From contig CAKTEB010000033.1 of assembly GCA_934546685.1 (NCBI GenBank), forward strand, positions 1 to 21,821: 21,821 nt of DNA, written 5' to 3'. This stretch comes from an uncultured Oscillospiraceae bacterium. GTDB taxonomy: Bacteria > Bacillota > Clostridia > Oscillospirales > Oscillospiraceae. This document shows positions 14,868-21,821 of this stretch, in pieces. The notes under the pieces were generated by a model. That model was given only the letters and a program-made list of their open reading frames with translations. It had not been told where the DNA came from and did not search any database. How positions within the stretch are numbered: the first letter of the stretch is position 1; each line of letters begins with the position of its first letter. Made by a program: the position numbers and the translations under genes.

Positions 14868-16226
14868 ATGCTCAGACAGAATGAGATCTTACAGACCCTG
14901 GATATGATCGACCACCAGCACCTGGATATCCGCACCATCACCATGGGCATTTCCCTCCGGGACTGCTGCGGCCCCGATCCCAAGAAAACCGCGCAGAAGA
15001 TTTATGACAAGATCACCCGCTGTGCCCAGGAGCTTGTACCCACCGGCGAGGCCATCGAGCGGGAATTCGGCATTCCCATCGTCAACAAGCGCATTTCCGT
15101 GACCCCCATTTCCATGGTGGCTGAGAGCTGCGAGACCGAGGACTATGTGCCCTTTGCGGTGGCCATGGACAAGGCCGCGGCGGCGTGCGGCGTAAACCTC
15201 ATCGGCGGCTTCTCCGCCCTGGTGCACAAGGGCATGACCATTGGCGATCAGCGCCTGATCCAGTCTATTCCCCGGGCTCTGGCGGAGACCAACAACGTCT
15301 GCTCCTCCGTCAACGTGGCCACCACCCGGGCGGGCATCAACATGGACGCTGTGACCCTGATGGGCAAGATCGTCAAAAAGACCGCGGAGCTCTCCCCGGA
15401 GGGGGAGGGACGGGCCTGCATGAAGCTGGTGGCCTTTGCCAACGCGGTGGAGGACAACCCCTTTATGGCCGGCGCGTTCCATGGCGTGGGGGAGCCTGAG
15501 TGTGAGATCAACGTGGGCGTTTCTGGCCCAGGCGTTGTATACCATGCCCTCCAGCAGGTAAAGGGCCAGCCCTTTGACGTGGTGGCGGAGACCATCAAGA
15601 AGACCGCCTTCCAGATCACCCGCATGGGTCAGCTGGTGGCCCAGGAGGCCGCACGGCGGCTGGGGGTGCCCTATGGCATCGTGGATCTGTCTCTTGCTCC
15701 CACCCCGGCCAAGGGCGACAGCGTGGCTCGGATTTTGGAGGAGATTGGCGTGGATGTCTGCGGCACCCACGGCACCACCGCAGCCCTGGCCATGCTCAAC
15801 GACGCGGTGAAGAAGGGCGGCGTCATGGCCTCCGGTCATGTGGGCGGCCTGTCCGGCGCGTTTATCCCGGTGTCTGAGGATGAGGGCATGATCGCCGCCG
15901 CCAAGGACGGCACCCTGACGCTCGACAAGCTGGAGGCCATGACCTGCGTATGCTCCGTGGGCCTGGATATGATCGCCATTCCCGGCGACACCTCTGCGGC
16001 CACCATCTCCGCCATCATCGCCGACGAGGCGGCCATCGGCATGGTCAACAACAAGACCACCGCCGTCCGGGTGATCCCGGCCCTGGGCAAGAAGGTGGGG
16101 GATGAGCTGGAGTTCGGCGGCCTGTTTGGCTCCGCACCGGTGATGCCCGTCCACGACAAGAGCGCCGAGCGCTTTGTGGCCCGGGGCGGCAGAATTCCTG
16201 CTCCTCTGCACAGCTTGAAGAACTGA
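14868..16226 (+). CDS. UPF0210/DUF711 (PFL-family) protein of unknown function
   Basis: This 452-residue protein belongs to the UPF0210/DUF711 family, whose biochemical function is not established. Family-like segments include LDIRTITMGISLRDCCGPDP near the start, NKRISVTPISMVAE, GGFSALVHKGMT, GVSGPGVVYHAL and the glycine- and alanine-rich C-terminal third. Members are cytoplasmic and about 450 residues; relatives are sometimes annotated as PFL-like because of a distant glycyl-radical fold, but I see no clear glycyl-radical motif. The ATG at 14868 is 5 bases from GAGGTGG; a GTG at 14859 is less well placed. It is paired with the ACT protein just upstream and sits between a nucleotidase and the CCA-adding enzyme. 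Confidence 0.92.
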   Translation: MLRQNEILQTLDMIDHQHLDIRTITMGISLRDCCGPDPKKTAQKIYDKITRCAQELVPTGEAIEREFGIPIVNKRISVTPISMVAESCETEDYVPFAVAMDKAAAACGVNLIGGFSALVHKGMTIGDQRLIQSIPRALAETNNVCSSVNVATTRAGINMDAVTLMGKIVKKTAELSPEGEGRACMKLVAFANAVEDNPFMAGAFHGVGEPECEINVGVSGPGVVYHALQQVKGQPFDVVAETIKKTAFQITRMGQLVAQEAARRLGVPYGIVDLSLAPTPAKGDSVARILEEIGVDVCGTHGTTAALAMLNDAVKKGGVMASGHVGGLSGAFIPVSEDEGMIAAAKDGTLTLDKLEAMTCVCSVGLDMIAIPGDTSAATISAIIADEAAIGMVNNKTTAVRVIPALGKKVGDELEFGGLFGSAPVMPVHDKSAERFVARGGRIPAPLHSLKN

Positions 16227-16244
16227 TAGAAGGAAGGTACAGGT

Positions 16245-17585
16245 ATGGAGATCCCCGGCGGCGCAAGGGAAATACTGCGGCGGCTTGACAGCCGAGGCTT
16301 CCAGGCCTATGCTGTGGGGGGCTGTGTCCGGGATAGCCTGCTGGGGAGAACGCCTGGAGACTGGGACGTCTGCACCTCCGCGCTGCCTCAGGAAACGGAG
16401 GCATGCTTCCCGGAGCTCCGGGTGGTGGAGACTGGACTGAAGCACGGTACGGTGACGGTGCTCCTCCGGGGGCAGCCCTATGAGATCACGACCTTCCGCA
16501 CTGACGGGGCTTATCTTGACCATCGAAAGCCGGAGCAGGTGCGGTTCGTCCGAACCCTGCGGGAGGATCTTCAGCGCCGGGACTTCACCATCAACGCCAT
16601 GGCCGTGGGGCTGGATGGGGCAATCCAGGATCCCTTCGGGGGCCGGGAGGACCTAAAAAATCAGGTGATCCGCTGCGTGGGAGAACCGGAGCGGCGGTTT
16701 TCCGAGGACGCCCTGCGGATCCTCCGGGGGCTGCGGTTTGCCGCGCGGCTGGGCTTTTCCATAGAGGAAAACACCGCCCAGGCCATGGAGCGGCAGAAGG
16801 AGCTCCTCCGCTGTGTCAGCGGGGAGCGGATTTACAAGGAGCTCACGGGCATCCTGGTGGGGGACTATGCGCCCCAGGTGCTGGAGCGGTACGGATCGGT
16901 GCTGACGGCGGTATTGCCGGAGATCGAGCCCGCCATGGGCTTTTTGCAGCACAGCCCCTTCCACGACAGGGATGTGTGGGGGCACACCCTCCAGGCCCTC
17001 AGCAAGAGCGGACCGGATCCCCTGATCCGCTGGGCGCTGCTGCTTCACGACCTGGGCAAGCCCGACTGCTTTACCCTGGATGACCGGGGCGTGGGCCATT
17101 TTTACGGCCATCCCCAGCGGAGCTGGGAGCTTGCCCAGGAAATCTTTGACCGGCTCCATGCGGATAACGCTACCCGGGATACGGTCTGCATGCTGGTGCG
17201 GGATCATGACCGGGAGGCGCCGGCGGAGCTCAGAAATGCCCGGCGCTGGATCAGCCGCTACGGCCCGGACAGGGTCCGGCTGTTGCTGGAGGTCAAGCGC
17301 TGCGACTGTCTCTCCCATGTGGATACCCCCAAGACCCGGCTCCGATATGACAATCTCACGGAAATGACCCGCCTCATCACAGAGCTGCTGGAAACAGAGC
17401 GCTGCTTCACGGTCAAGGATCTTCCTGTGAAGGGAAATGACCTGCTGGCGCTGGGCGTTCCGGCGGGCCCCAAGATGGGGGCGTACCTCAATGCCCTGCT
17501 GGAGGACGTGCTGGACGGCACCTGTCCCCCGGAGCGGGAGGCGCTGATGAAGCGGGCGAAGGAAAGGATAATGGATGATCGTTGA
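16245..17585 (+). CDS. CCA tRNA nucleotidyltransferase with HD domain
   Basis: This enzyme adds or repairs the 3'-CCA end of tRNAs from CTP and ATP without a template. The 446 residues show the class II nucleotidyltransferase head: YAVGGCVRDSLLGRTPGDWD, with the two catalytic aspartates in GDWDVCTS; then RRDFTINAMAV, DPFGGREDL, and the nucleotide-recognition region with SEDALRILRGLRFAARLGF. An HD phosphohydrolase-type domain follows (WALLLHDLGKPDCF near residue 266), as in the bifunctional enzymes of some Clostridia and proteobacteria. Because some Firmicutes have separate A-adding and CC-adding enzymes, the exact specificity is not certain. It starts 18 bases after the UPF0210 stop, and its end overlaps the CvpA-like gene by 11 bases. 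Confidence 0.92.
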   Translation: MEIPGGAREILRRLDSRGFQAYAVGGCVRDSLLGRTPGDWDVCTSALPQETEACFPELRVVETGLKHGTVTVLLRGQPYEITTFRTDGAYLDHRKPEQVRFVRTLREDLQRRDFTINAMAVGLDGAIQDPFGGREDLKNQVIRCVGEPERRFSEDALRILRGLRFAARLGFSIEENTAQAMERQKELLRCVSGERIYKELTGILVGDYAPQVLERYGSVLTAVLPEIEPAMGFLQHSPFHDRDVWGHTLQALSKSGPDPLIRWALLLHDLGKPDCFTLDDRGVGHFYGHPQRSWELAQEIFDRLHADNATRDTVCMLVRDHDREAPAELRNARRWISRYGPDRVRLLLEVKRCDCLSHVDTPKTRLRYDNLTEMTRLITELLETERCFTVKDLPVKGNDLLALGVPAGPKMGAYLNALLEDVLDGTCPPEREALMKRAKERIMDDR

Positions 17586-18261
17586 TCTTATCTTACTGCT
17601 GATTTTTGTTGTTTGCATCTTATCAGGCTATCGGAAGGGCGTGATCCTGTCCCTGTGCAGCCTGCTGATCCTGGCGCTGAGCTGCCTCGGCGCGGTGGCT
17701 CTGGAGCATGCCCTGACGCCCAAGGTGGCGGACTGGCTGGAGCCCCAGGTCACGGCCTACGTGGCTGGACAGATCCAGGACGGCGTGGCCCAGACCACCC
17801 AGAACGCCGTGGAGCAGACGGAGGAGGCGGGCCTCACCATCGGCGGCCAGCAGGTCACCGTAGGCGACCTGACCGGGATCCTCAAGAATTTTGGCCTGGA
17901 CGTGGAGGAATCAGCTCAGAACGCGGCCCAGGATATGACCACGCCCATTGTACAGTCCGTGGCACAGACGGTGAGCCGAATGATCGTGGAGACCCTGGCG
18001 GGACTGCTCATTTTTCTGGTGGGCTTTCTGGTGATCTACCTGATCCTCCGGGGCCTGAGCCTGATCGTGAACCTGGTGGATCTGCTGCCCGTAGTACACA
18101 CCCTGAACCATGCCGGAGGCGCGCTGATCGGCGGCCTCACCGGAGCACTGCTGCTGTGTGTGGTCATGGGGGTGCTGGTACGCACCGGCCTTATGGAGCA
18201 GGAGGCCTTTGGTGGCCCAGTCGCTCAACTGCTGCGGCTGATCGTTGAGCGGGTGCTGTAA
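17575..18261 (+). CDS. CvpA-family membrane protein
   Basis: The 228-residue protein has the CvpA layout. A first helix and conserved GYRKGVILSLCSLLILAL (residues 18-35) are followed by a polar, probably extracytoplasmic stretch of about 100 residues, then two or three more helices, including VETLAGLLIFLVGFLVIYLI and GGALIGGLTGALLLCVVMGV. CvpA proteins are linked to colicin V production in E. coli and to envelope and bile-stress tolerance in others, but the molecular role is unclear. The central insert rich in Gln, Thr and Ala (about 60-130) is longer than in E. coli CvpA (162 residues). Its ATG lies inside the end of the CCA gene with GGAAAGG as ribosome site, so it is translationally coupled. 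No strong terminator follows directly. Confidence 0.85.
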   Translation: MIVDLILLLIFVVCILSGYRKGVILSLCSLLILALSCLGAVALEHALTPKVADWLEPQVTAYVAGQIQDGVAQTTQNAVEQTEEAGLTIGGQQVTVGDLTGILKNFGLDVEESAQNAAQDMTTPIVQSVAQTVSRMIVETLAGLLIFLVGFLVIYLILRGLSLIVNLVDLLPVVHTLNHAGGALIGGLTGALLLCVVMGVLVRTGLMEQEAFGGPVAQLLRLIVERVL

Positions 18262-18395
18262 GGGAAAATAGAAATGTTACACAAATATTTCTCGAAAATT
18301 CATGAAAAAGAAACAAAAATCCGGTGACTTATGTAATATCCATCGAGTACTATATAGCCATAACAATTCTTTTTCATTTCTCCTTCTTCCTAATG

Positions 18396-18439
18396 AGACA
18401 CGCAGACGGGCTGGTCACCTGTTTGCGTGTCTTTCTTTT
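18396..18439 (+). terminator. Terminator-like hairpin in the leader of the MATE gene
   Basis: AGACACGCAGAC (18396-18407) pairs with GTTTGCGTGTCT (18421-18432) with one G-U wobble around a 13-base loop, followed by TTTCTTTT. It can end the CvpA operon transcript. If the MATE promoter is upstream, it could act as an attenuator. A weak promoter candidate (GTGACT at 18324, TACTAT at 18348, spacing 18) is upstream of it. A second short GC hairpin (GGCGC-GATG-GCGCC, 18450-18463) lies between it and the MATE start. Confidence 0.65.
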
Positions 18440-18480
18440 GCGGAAATTTGGCGCGATGGCGCCGGAAAGAAGATGACACT

Positions 18481-19833
18481 GTGCTGAAAGAAAACGGCAG
18501 ACTGTTTTCCCGCCGGGATATCGCGGCGCTGCTGATCCCGCTGATCATCGAGCAGCTGTTCACGGCCCTGATGGGCACGGCGGATACCATGATGGTGGCA
18601 CGGGTAGGCGACGCGGCGGTGTCCGGCGTCTCCCTGGTGGATTCCATCAATAATCTGATTTTGATGATGATGACGGCCCTGGCCACCGGCGGAACCATCA
18701 CCTGCGCGCAATACTTGGGGGCCCAGGAGAAGAAGTCCGCCAACCAGGCCGCCCGGCAGGTGCTGCTGGCGGTGACGGCGGTATCTCTGCTGTGCGGGGC
18801 GCTCTGCGTGGCCCTGCGCTGGCCCATTCTGCATCTGGTGTTCGGCAGCGTGGAGCAGGACGTTATGGACGCCGCGGGGATCTACTTCCTGATCACGGCC
18901 ATCTCCTATCCCTTCATGGGCGTCTACGATGCCAGCGCGGCCCTGTACCGGGCTACGGGCAATTCCAAGCTCCCTATGATCGTCAGCGCCGTGGGTAACC
19001 TCCTGAATATCGCGGGCAACGCGGTGTTTATGTTTGTGTTCCACTGGGGCGTGGCAGGCGCAGCCCTGTCCACCATGCTCTCCCGGGCCCTCCAGTGCGT
19101 GGCGATTTTGTGGTTCCATCACAGGCCCGGCCAGGTGATCGTTCTAGATCGCTATTTGCAGATCCGCCCGGATTTTAAGCTGATCCGAACCATTCTGCGG
19201 ATTGGCGTTCCCACCGGCGTGGAGAATGGCATGTTCCAGTTCGGCAAGCTGGTGATCCAGAGCACCGTTGCCACTCTGCCCACCTCGGAGATCGCCGCCC
19301 AGGCGGTCATCAACACGCTGGAGTATTTCACCAGTATGCCCTCCATGGCCGTGGGACTGGGGCTGGTGACCGTAGCAGGTCAGTGTATGGGCGCGGGACG
19401 GCTCCAGGAGGCAAAGCGGTATTCCCTGGTGTTTACCGGCATCTCTGAGGGGCTGGTGCTGGCCACCGGCGCGCTGATCTTCCTGTCGGTGGATACGGTG
19501 TCCAAGCTGTCGGGCCTCAGCGCTGACAGCGCCGCCATCGTCCACCGAATGATGGTGCTCATTACCCTGGTGAAGCCCTTTATCTGGCCCTTGGCCTTTA
19601 CACTGCCCAATGGCATGCGGGCGGCTGGAGATGTGAAGTTCAGCATGATCGTCTCCGCGGCCTCCATGTGGGTGTTCCGGGTGGCCTTGTGCATGATCCT
19701 GATCCGGGGCTTCGGCTTTGGCGTTCTGGGCGTCTGGATTGCCATGTTCGTGGACTGGTTTGACCGAGATATCTGGTATGTGGGCCGGTTCCTCAGCGGA
19801 AAATGGGCAGAGAAGAAAGTCCTGGACAGCTAA
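18481..19833 (+). CDS. MATE-family multidrug/metabolite efflux transporter
   Basis: With the GTG at 18481 the protein is 450 residues, the usual length for this family, with about 12 predicted membrane helices in two MatE repeats. Characteristic parts are LIPLIIEQLFTALMGTADTM and VGDAAVSGVSLVDSI in the first repeat, and LRIGVPTGVENGMFQFGKL, MPSMAVGLGLVTVAGQCMGA and LPNGMRAAGDVKFSM in the second. Members use sodium or proton gradients to export cationic drugs or metabolites; the substrate is unknown. The open frame extends 18 codons further to another GTG with no ribosome site, and those codons run through the hairpin, so the later start is preferred although its GGAAAGAAG ribosome site is only fair. 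It converges with the ABC exporter genes. Confidence 0.9.
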   Translation: MLKENGRLFSRRDIAALLIPLIIEQLFTALMGTADTMMVARVGDAAVSGVSLVDSINNLILMMMTALATGGTITCAQYLGAQEKKSANQAARQVLLAVTAVSLLCGALCVALRWPILHLVFGSVEQDVMDAAGIYFLITAISYPFMGVYDASAALYRATGNSKLPMIVSAVGNLLNIAGNAVFMFVFHWGVAGAALSTMLSRALQCVAILWFHHRPGQVIVLDRYLQIRPDFKLIRTILRIGVPTGVENGMFQFGKLVIQSTVATLPTSEIAAQAVINTLEYFTSMPSMAVGLGLVTVAGQCMGAGRLQEAKRYSLVFTGISEGLVLATGALIFLSVDTVSKLSGLSADSAAIVHRMMVLITLVKPFIWPLAFTLPNGMRAAGDVKFSMIVSAASMWVFRVALCMILIRGFGFGVLGVWIAMFVDWFDRDIWYVGRFLSGKWAEKKVLDS

Positions 19834-19854
19834 TCATTCTATGATGAGACGGCA

Positions 19855-19893
19855 AAAGGCCGCCACACCGAAAAGCTCGGTGCGGCGGCCTTT
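19855..19893. terminator. Bidirectional terminator between MATE and ABC exporter genes
   Basis: Arms 19855-19871 and 19877-19893 pair over 17 positions with one imperfect pair and a five-base AAAGC loop. The stem is GC-rich with A and T runs at the base on both sides, so it serves both converging genes. Confidence 0.9.
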
Positions 19894-19901
19894 ATCTATC
19901 G

Positions 19902-21725
19902 TCAGCCTGCCTGTGAAAACTGGCTGTTCCAGAGCTGGGCGTAGAAGCCGCTCTGGCGTAGGAGGCTTTCGTGGTCGCCCTGTTCCACGATATCTCCGTC
20001 CCGCATGACCAGGATCAAATCCGCACTGCGGATGGTGGAGAGCCGGTGAGCAATGACGAAGCTGGTGCGGCCCTGCATCAGAGTCTCCATGGCGGACTGG
20101 ATCAGCTGCTCCGTCCGGGTGTCCACAGAGGAGGTGGCCTCGTCCAGAATCATAATGGGATTGTCCGCCAGCAGGGCCCGGGCGATGGTCAATAGCTGCC
20201 GCTGACCCTGGGAGATATTGCTGGCATCCTCGTTCAGCTCCATCTGGTAGCCGCCGGGGAGAGTGCGGATAAAGTGATCCGCGTGGGCTGCCTTGGCCGC
20301 GGCGATGACCTCCTCGTCGGTGGCGTCTAGACGGCCATAACGGATGTTCTCCATAATGGTTCCACGGAACAGCCAGGTGTCCTGGAGCACCATGCCGAAG
20401 CCCTCTCGGAGCCCCTGCCGGGCATAGTCCCGAAGATCCACGCCGTCCAGCAGGATCGCGCCCTTGTCCACGTCGTAGAAGCGCATGAGGAGCTTGACCA
20501 TGGTGGTCTTGCCGGCACCGGTGGGGCCCACGATGGCCACCATCTGGCCGGCCTTGACCTGGCAGTTGAAGTCGTGGATGATGACCTTGTCTGGGTCATA
20601 GCCGAACTGCACATGCTGGAAGCTCACGTCTCCGTGAATATGGGCCGCGGAGGGCAGCGCCTCGGGCTTATCCCGCTCCTCGGGCTCGTCTAAGAACTCG
20701 AAGACCCGCTCAGCCGCAGCGGCCATGGACTGGAGCATATTGCTGACCTGGGCCAGCTGGGTGATGGGCTGGGTGAAGTTTTTCACATAGGAGATAAAGG
20801 CGGTGATATCGCCTACAGAGATGGTGCCGTTTACCGCCAGCATGGCTCCGGACAGGGCCACGGCCACATAGCCCAGGTTCCCTACAAAGGTCATAATAGG
20901 CATCATAAGGCCGGAGAAGAACTGGGACTTCCAGGCGGAGCTGTAGAGCTGGCCGTTGACCTGGTTGAAGGCTTTTTCAGCCGAATCCTCCTGATTGAAG
21001 GCCCTTACCACGTTCTGACCGGAGAAGACCTCCTCCACCTGACCGTTGACCTCGCCTAGGAGCCGCTGCTGAGCGGTGAAATACTTCTGGCTGAACTTTA
21101 CGATCAGGATCACCAGGGCGGCGGACACCGGCAGGATCACCAGGGCGATGAGGGTCATCAGCGGGGAGATGGTCAGCATCATGTAGAGTACGCCGACGAT
21201 GGTGGCGATGGAGGTCACCAGCTGGGTGATGCTCTGGCCCATGCTCTGGCCCAGGGTGTCCACGTCGTTGGTGATCCGGGAGAGTACCTCGCCCACGGTG
21301 CGCTTTTCAAAATAGGCCATGGGCAGCTTCTGGATCTTCTGGGAGATCTCCCGGCGCATCCGATAGCAGATCTTCTGGGTGATGCCGGTCATGAGCCAGG
21401 ATTGGAGAAACTGGAATACAGAGGCCAGGGCGTACAGGGTCAGCATCAGGGCCAGAATGGAGCCGATCTTGCCGAAGTCCATGCCGCCGGTGCCCTGCAC
21501 CTTGGCCACCAGACCGTTGAAGATCTCGGTGACTGCCTCGCCCATGACCTTAGGGCCGCGAATATTGAACACGGTGCTGCCCACGGCAAACAGCAGCACG
21601 AAGATGAGGCCCACTTTATAGCGGCCCATGTACCGCAGCAGCTTTTTCAGCGTGCCGCCAAAGTTCTTGGGCTTTTCACCAGGGGCCATTCTGCCGCCTG
21701 GGCCGCGGCGTTGTGGATTCGCCAT
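19902..21725 (-). CDS. ABC exporter half-transporter (fused membrane and ATPase domains)
   Basis: The 607-residue protein has a six-helix exporter membrane domain (about residues 35-330) and an ATPase domain from about 365. The Walker A is GPTGAGKTT (400-408), the Q-loop is VLQD (446-449), the signature is ISQGQRQLL (504-512) in place of LSGGQ, and the Walker B is IMILDEATSSVD with the catalytic Glu529; the switch His is in VIAHRLST (His560). Its ATP site residues look intact. It starts one base after the stop of another ABC gene, with AGGAGGTG as ribosome site, so the two almost certainly form a heterodimer of the BmrCD/TmrAB kind, for drugs, lipids or peptides. The open frame continues 31 codons further upstream, but those overlap the partner gene and are not conserved. 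Confidence 0.93.
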   Translation of the reverse strand: MANPQRRGPGGRMAPGEKPKNFGGTLKKLLRYMGRYKVGLIFVLLFAVGSTVFNIRGPKVMGEAVTEIFNGLVAKVQGTGGMDFGKIGSILALMLTLYALASVFQFLQSWLMTGITQKICYRMRREISQKIQKLPMAYFEKRTVGEVLSRITNDVDTLGQSMGQSITQLVTSIATIVGVLYMMLTISPLMTLIALVILPVSAALVILIVKFSQKYFTAQQRLLGEVNGQVEEVFSGQNVVRAFNQEDSAEKAFNQVNGQLYSSAWKSQFFSGLMMPIMTFVGNLGYVAVALSGAMLAVNGTISVGDITAFISYVKNFTQPITQLAQVSNMLQSMAAAAERVFEFLDEPEERDKPEALPSAAHIHGDVSFQHVQFGYDPDKVIIHDFNCQVKAGQMVAIVGPTGAGKTTMVKLLMRFYDVDKGAILLDGVDLRDYARQGLREGFGMVLQDTWLFRGTIMENIRYGRLDATDEEVIAAAKAAHADHFIRTLPGGYQMELNEDASNISQGQRQLLTIARALLADNPIMILDEATSSVDTRTEQLIQSAMETLMQGRTSFVIAHRLSTIRSADLILVMRDGDIVEQGDHESLLRQSGFYAQLWNSQFSQAG

Positions 21726-21726
21726 A

Positions 21727-21821
21727 TCAGGCACCTCCTTCCAGTCCCAGCTCCTGAGCGGACAGCTGGGACTTTGCGATATCGAGATAGGTGGGACAGC
21801 TGCGGAGCAGCTCCTCATGGG
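21727..21821 (-). CDS. C-terminus of partner ABC exporter gene, cut by window edge
   Basis: The last 31 codons read HEELLRSCPTYLDIAKSQLS and end in LEGGA, which is the usual tail of ABC exporter ATPase domains (HEELL...Y..I..SQLS). The rest lies beyond the window. The stop codon is one base from the start of the complete ABC gene, which fits an operon that encodes the two halves of a heterodimeric exporter. Confidence 0.8.
   Translation of the reverse strand, partial: HEELLRSCPTYLDIAKSQLSAQELGLEGGA

Noticed and set aside
14889..16523. 544-codon open frame on the minus strand
   Set aside because: It is antisense to the UPF0210 and CCA genes, which have clear family motifs, tight spacing and ribosome sites.

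Overview
The window reads as chromosomal housekeeping DNA from a GC-rich member of the Clostridia. The best guess is an Oscillospiraceae-type gut anaerobe (Flavonifractor/Oscillibacter-like), but this is inferred from gene content, Shine-Dalgarno use and high third-position GC, not from a marker gene. Coding density is high and no gap between genes exceeds 300 bases. I found no tRNA, rRNA, CRISPR array, insertion sequence or phage gene.

Layout. (1) Positions 99-4182, minus strand: an operon of mnmG, tatD, deoC and a single-domain GlmU-like nucleotidyltransferase, followed at the left edge by what may be the start of another gene. (2) Positions 4406-7624, plus strand: typA (TTG start) and an NSUN-type rRNA cytosine-C5 methyltransferase, diverging from mnmG across a 223-base promoter region. 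(3) Positions 7694-11335, minus strand: an LCP cell-wall ligase and, upstream of it, a tandem pair of CobW/G3E-like P-loop proteins. One of these has a very long His tract; the other has a DUF1980-like C-terminal domain. (4) Positions 11514-13706, minus strand: a PucR-type regulator and an EamA/DMT transporter, probably one transcript. (5) Positions 13929-18261, plus strand: a compact operon of a YfbR-like HD nucleotidase, an ACT-domain protein, a UPF0210/DUF711 protein, a CCA-adding enzyme and a CvpA-like membrane protein. (6) Positions 18481-19833, plus strand: a MATE transporter behind a terminator-like hairpin. (7) Positions 19902-21821, minus strand: the second half of a two-gene ABC exporter, with only the C-terminus of its partner in the window.

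The common theme is translation and RNA maintenance (MnmG, TypA, the NSUN methyltransferase, CCA enzyme) with nucleotide salvage (DeoC, YfbR-like), envelope functions (LCP, CvpA, MATE, ABC) and metal handling (the CobW pair). Convergent gene pairs are separated by strong inverted-repeat terminators at 7633-7671 and 19855-19893. Good promoters are visible in the divergent regions at 4183-4405 and 13707-13928.

No obviously new multi-gene defence or mobile system is present. The most interesting items are the paired CobW-like proteins, both of which lack a normal NKxD motif; the conserved but uncharacterised ACT + UPF0210 pair inside a nucleotide/tRNA operon; and the structured leader of the MATE gene.
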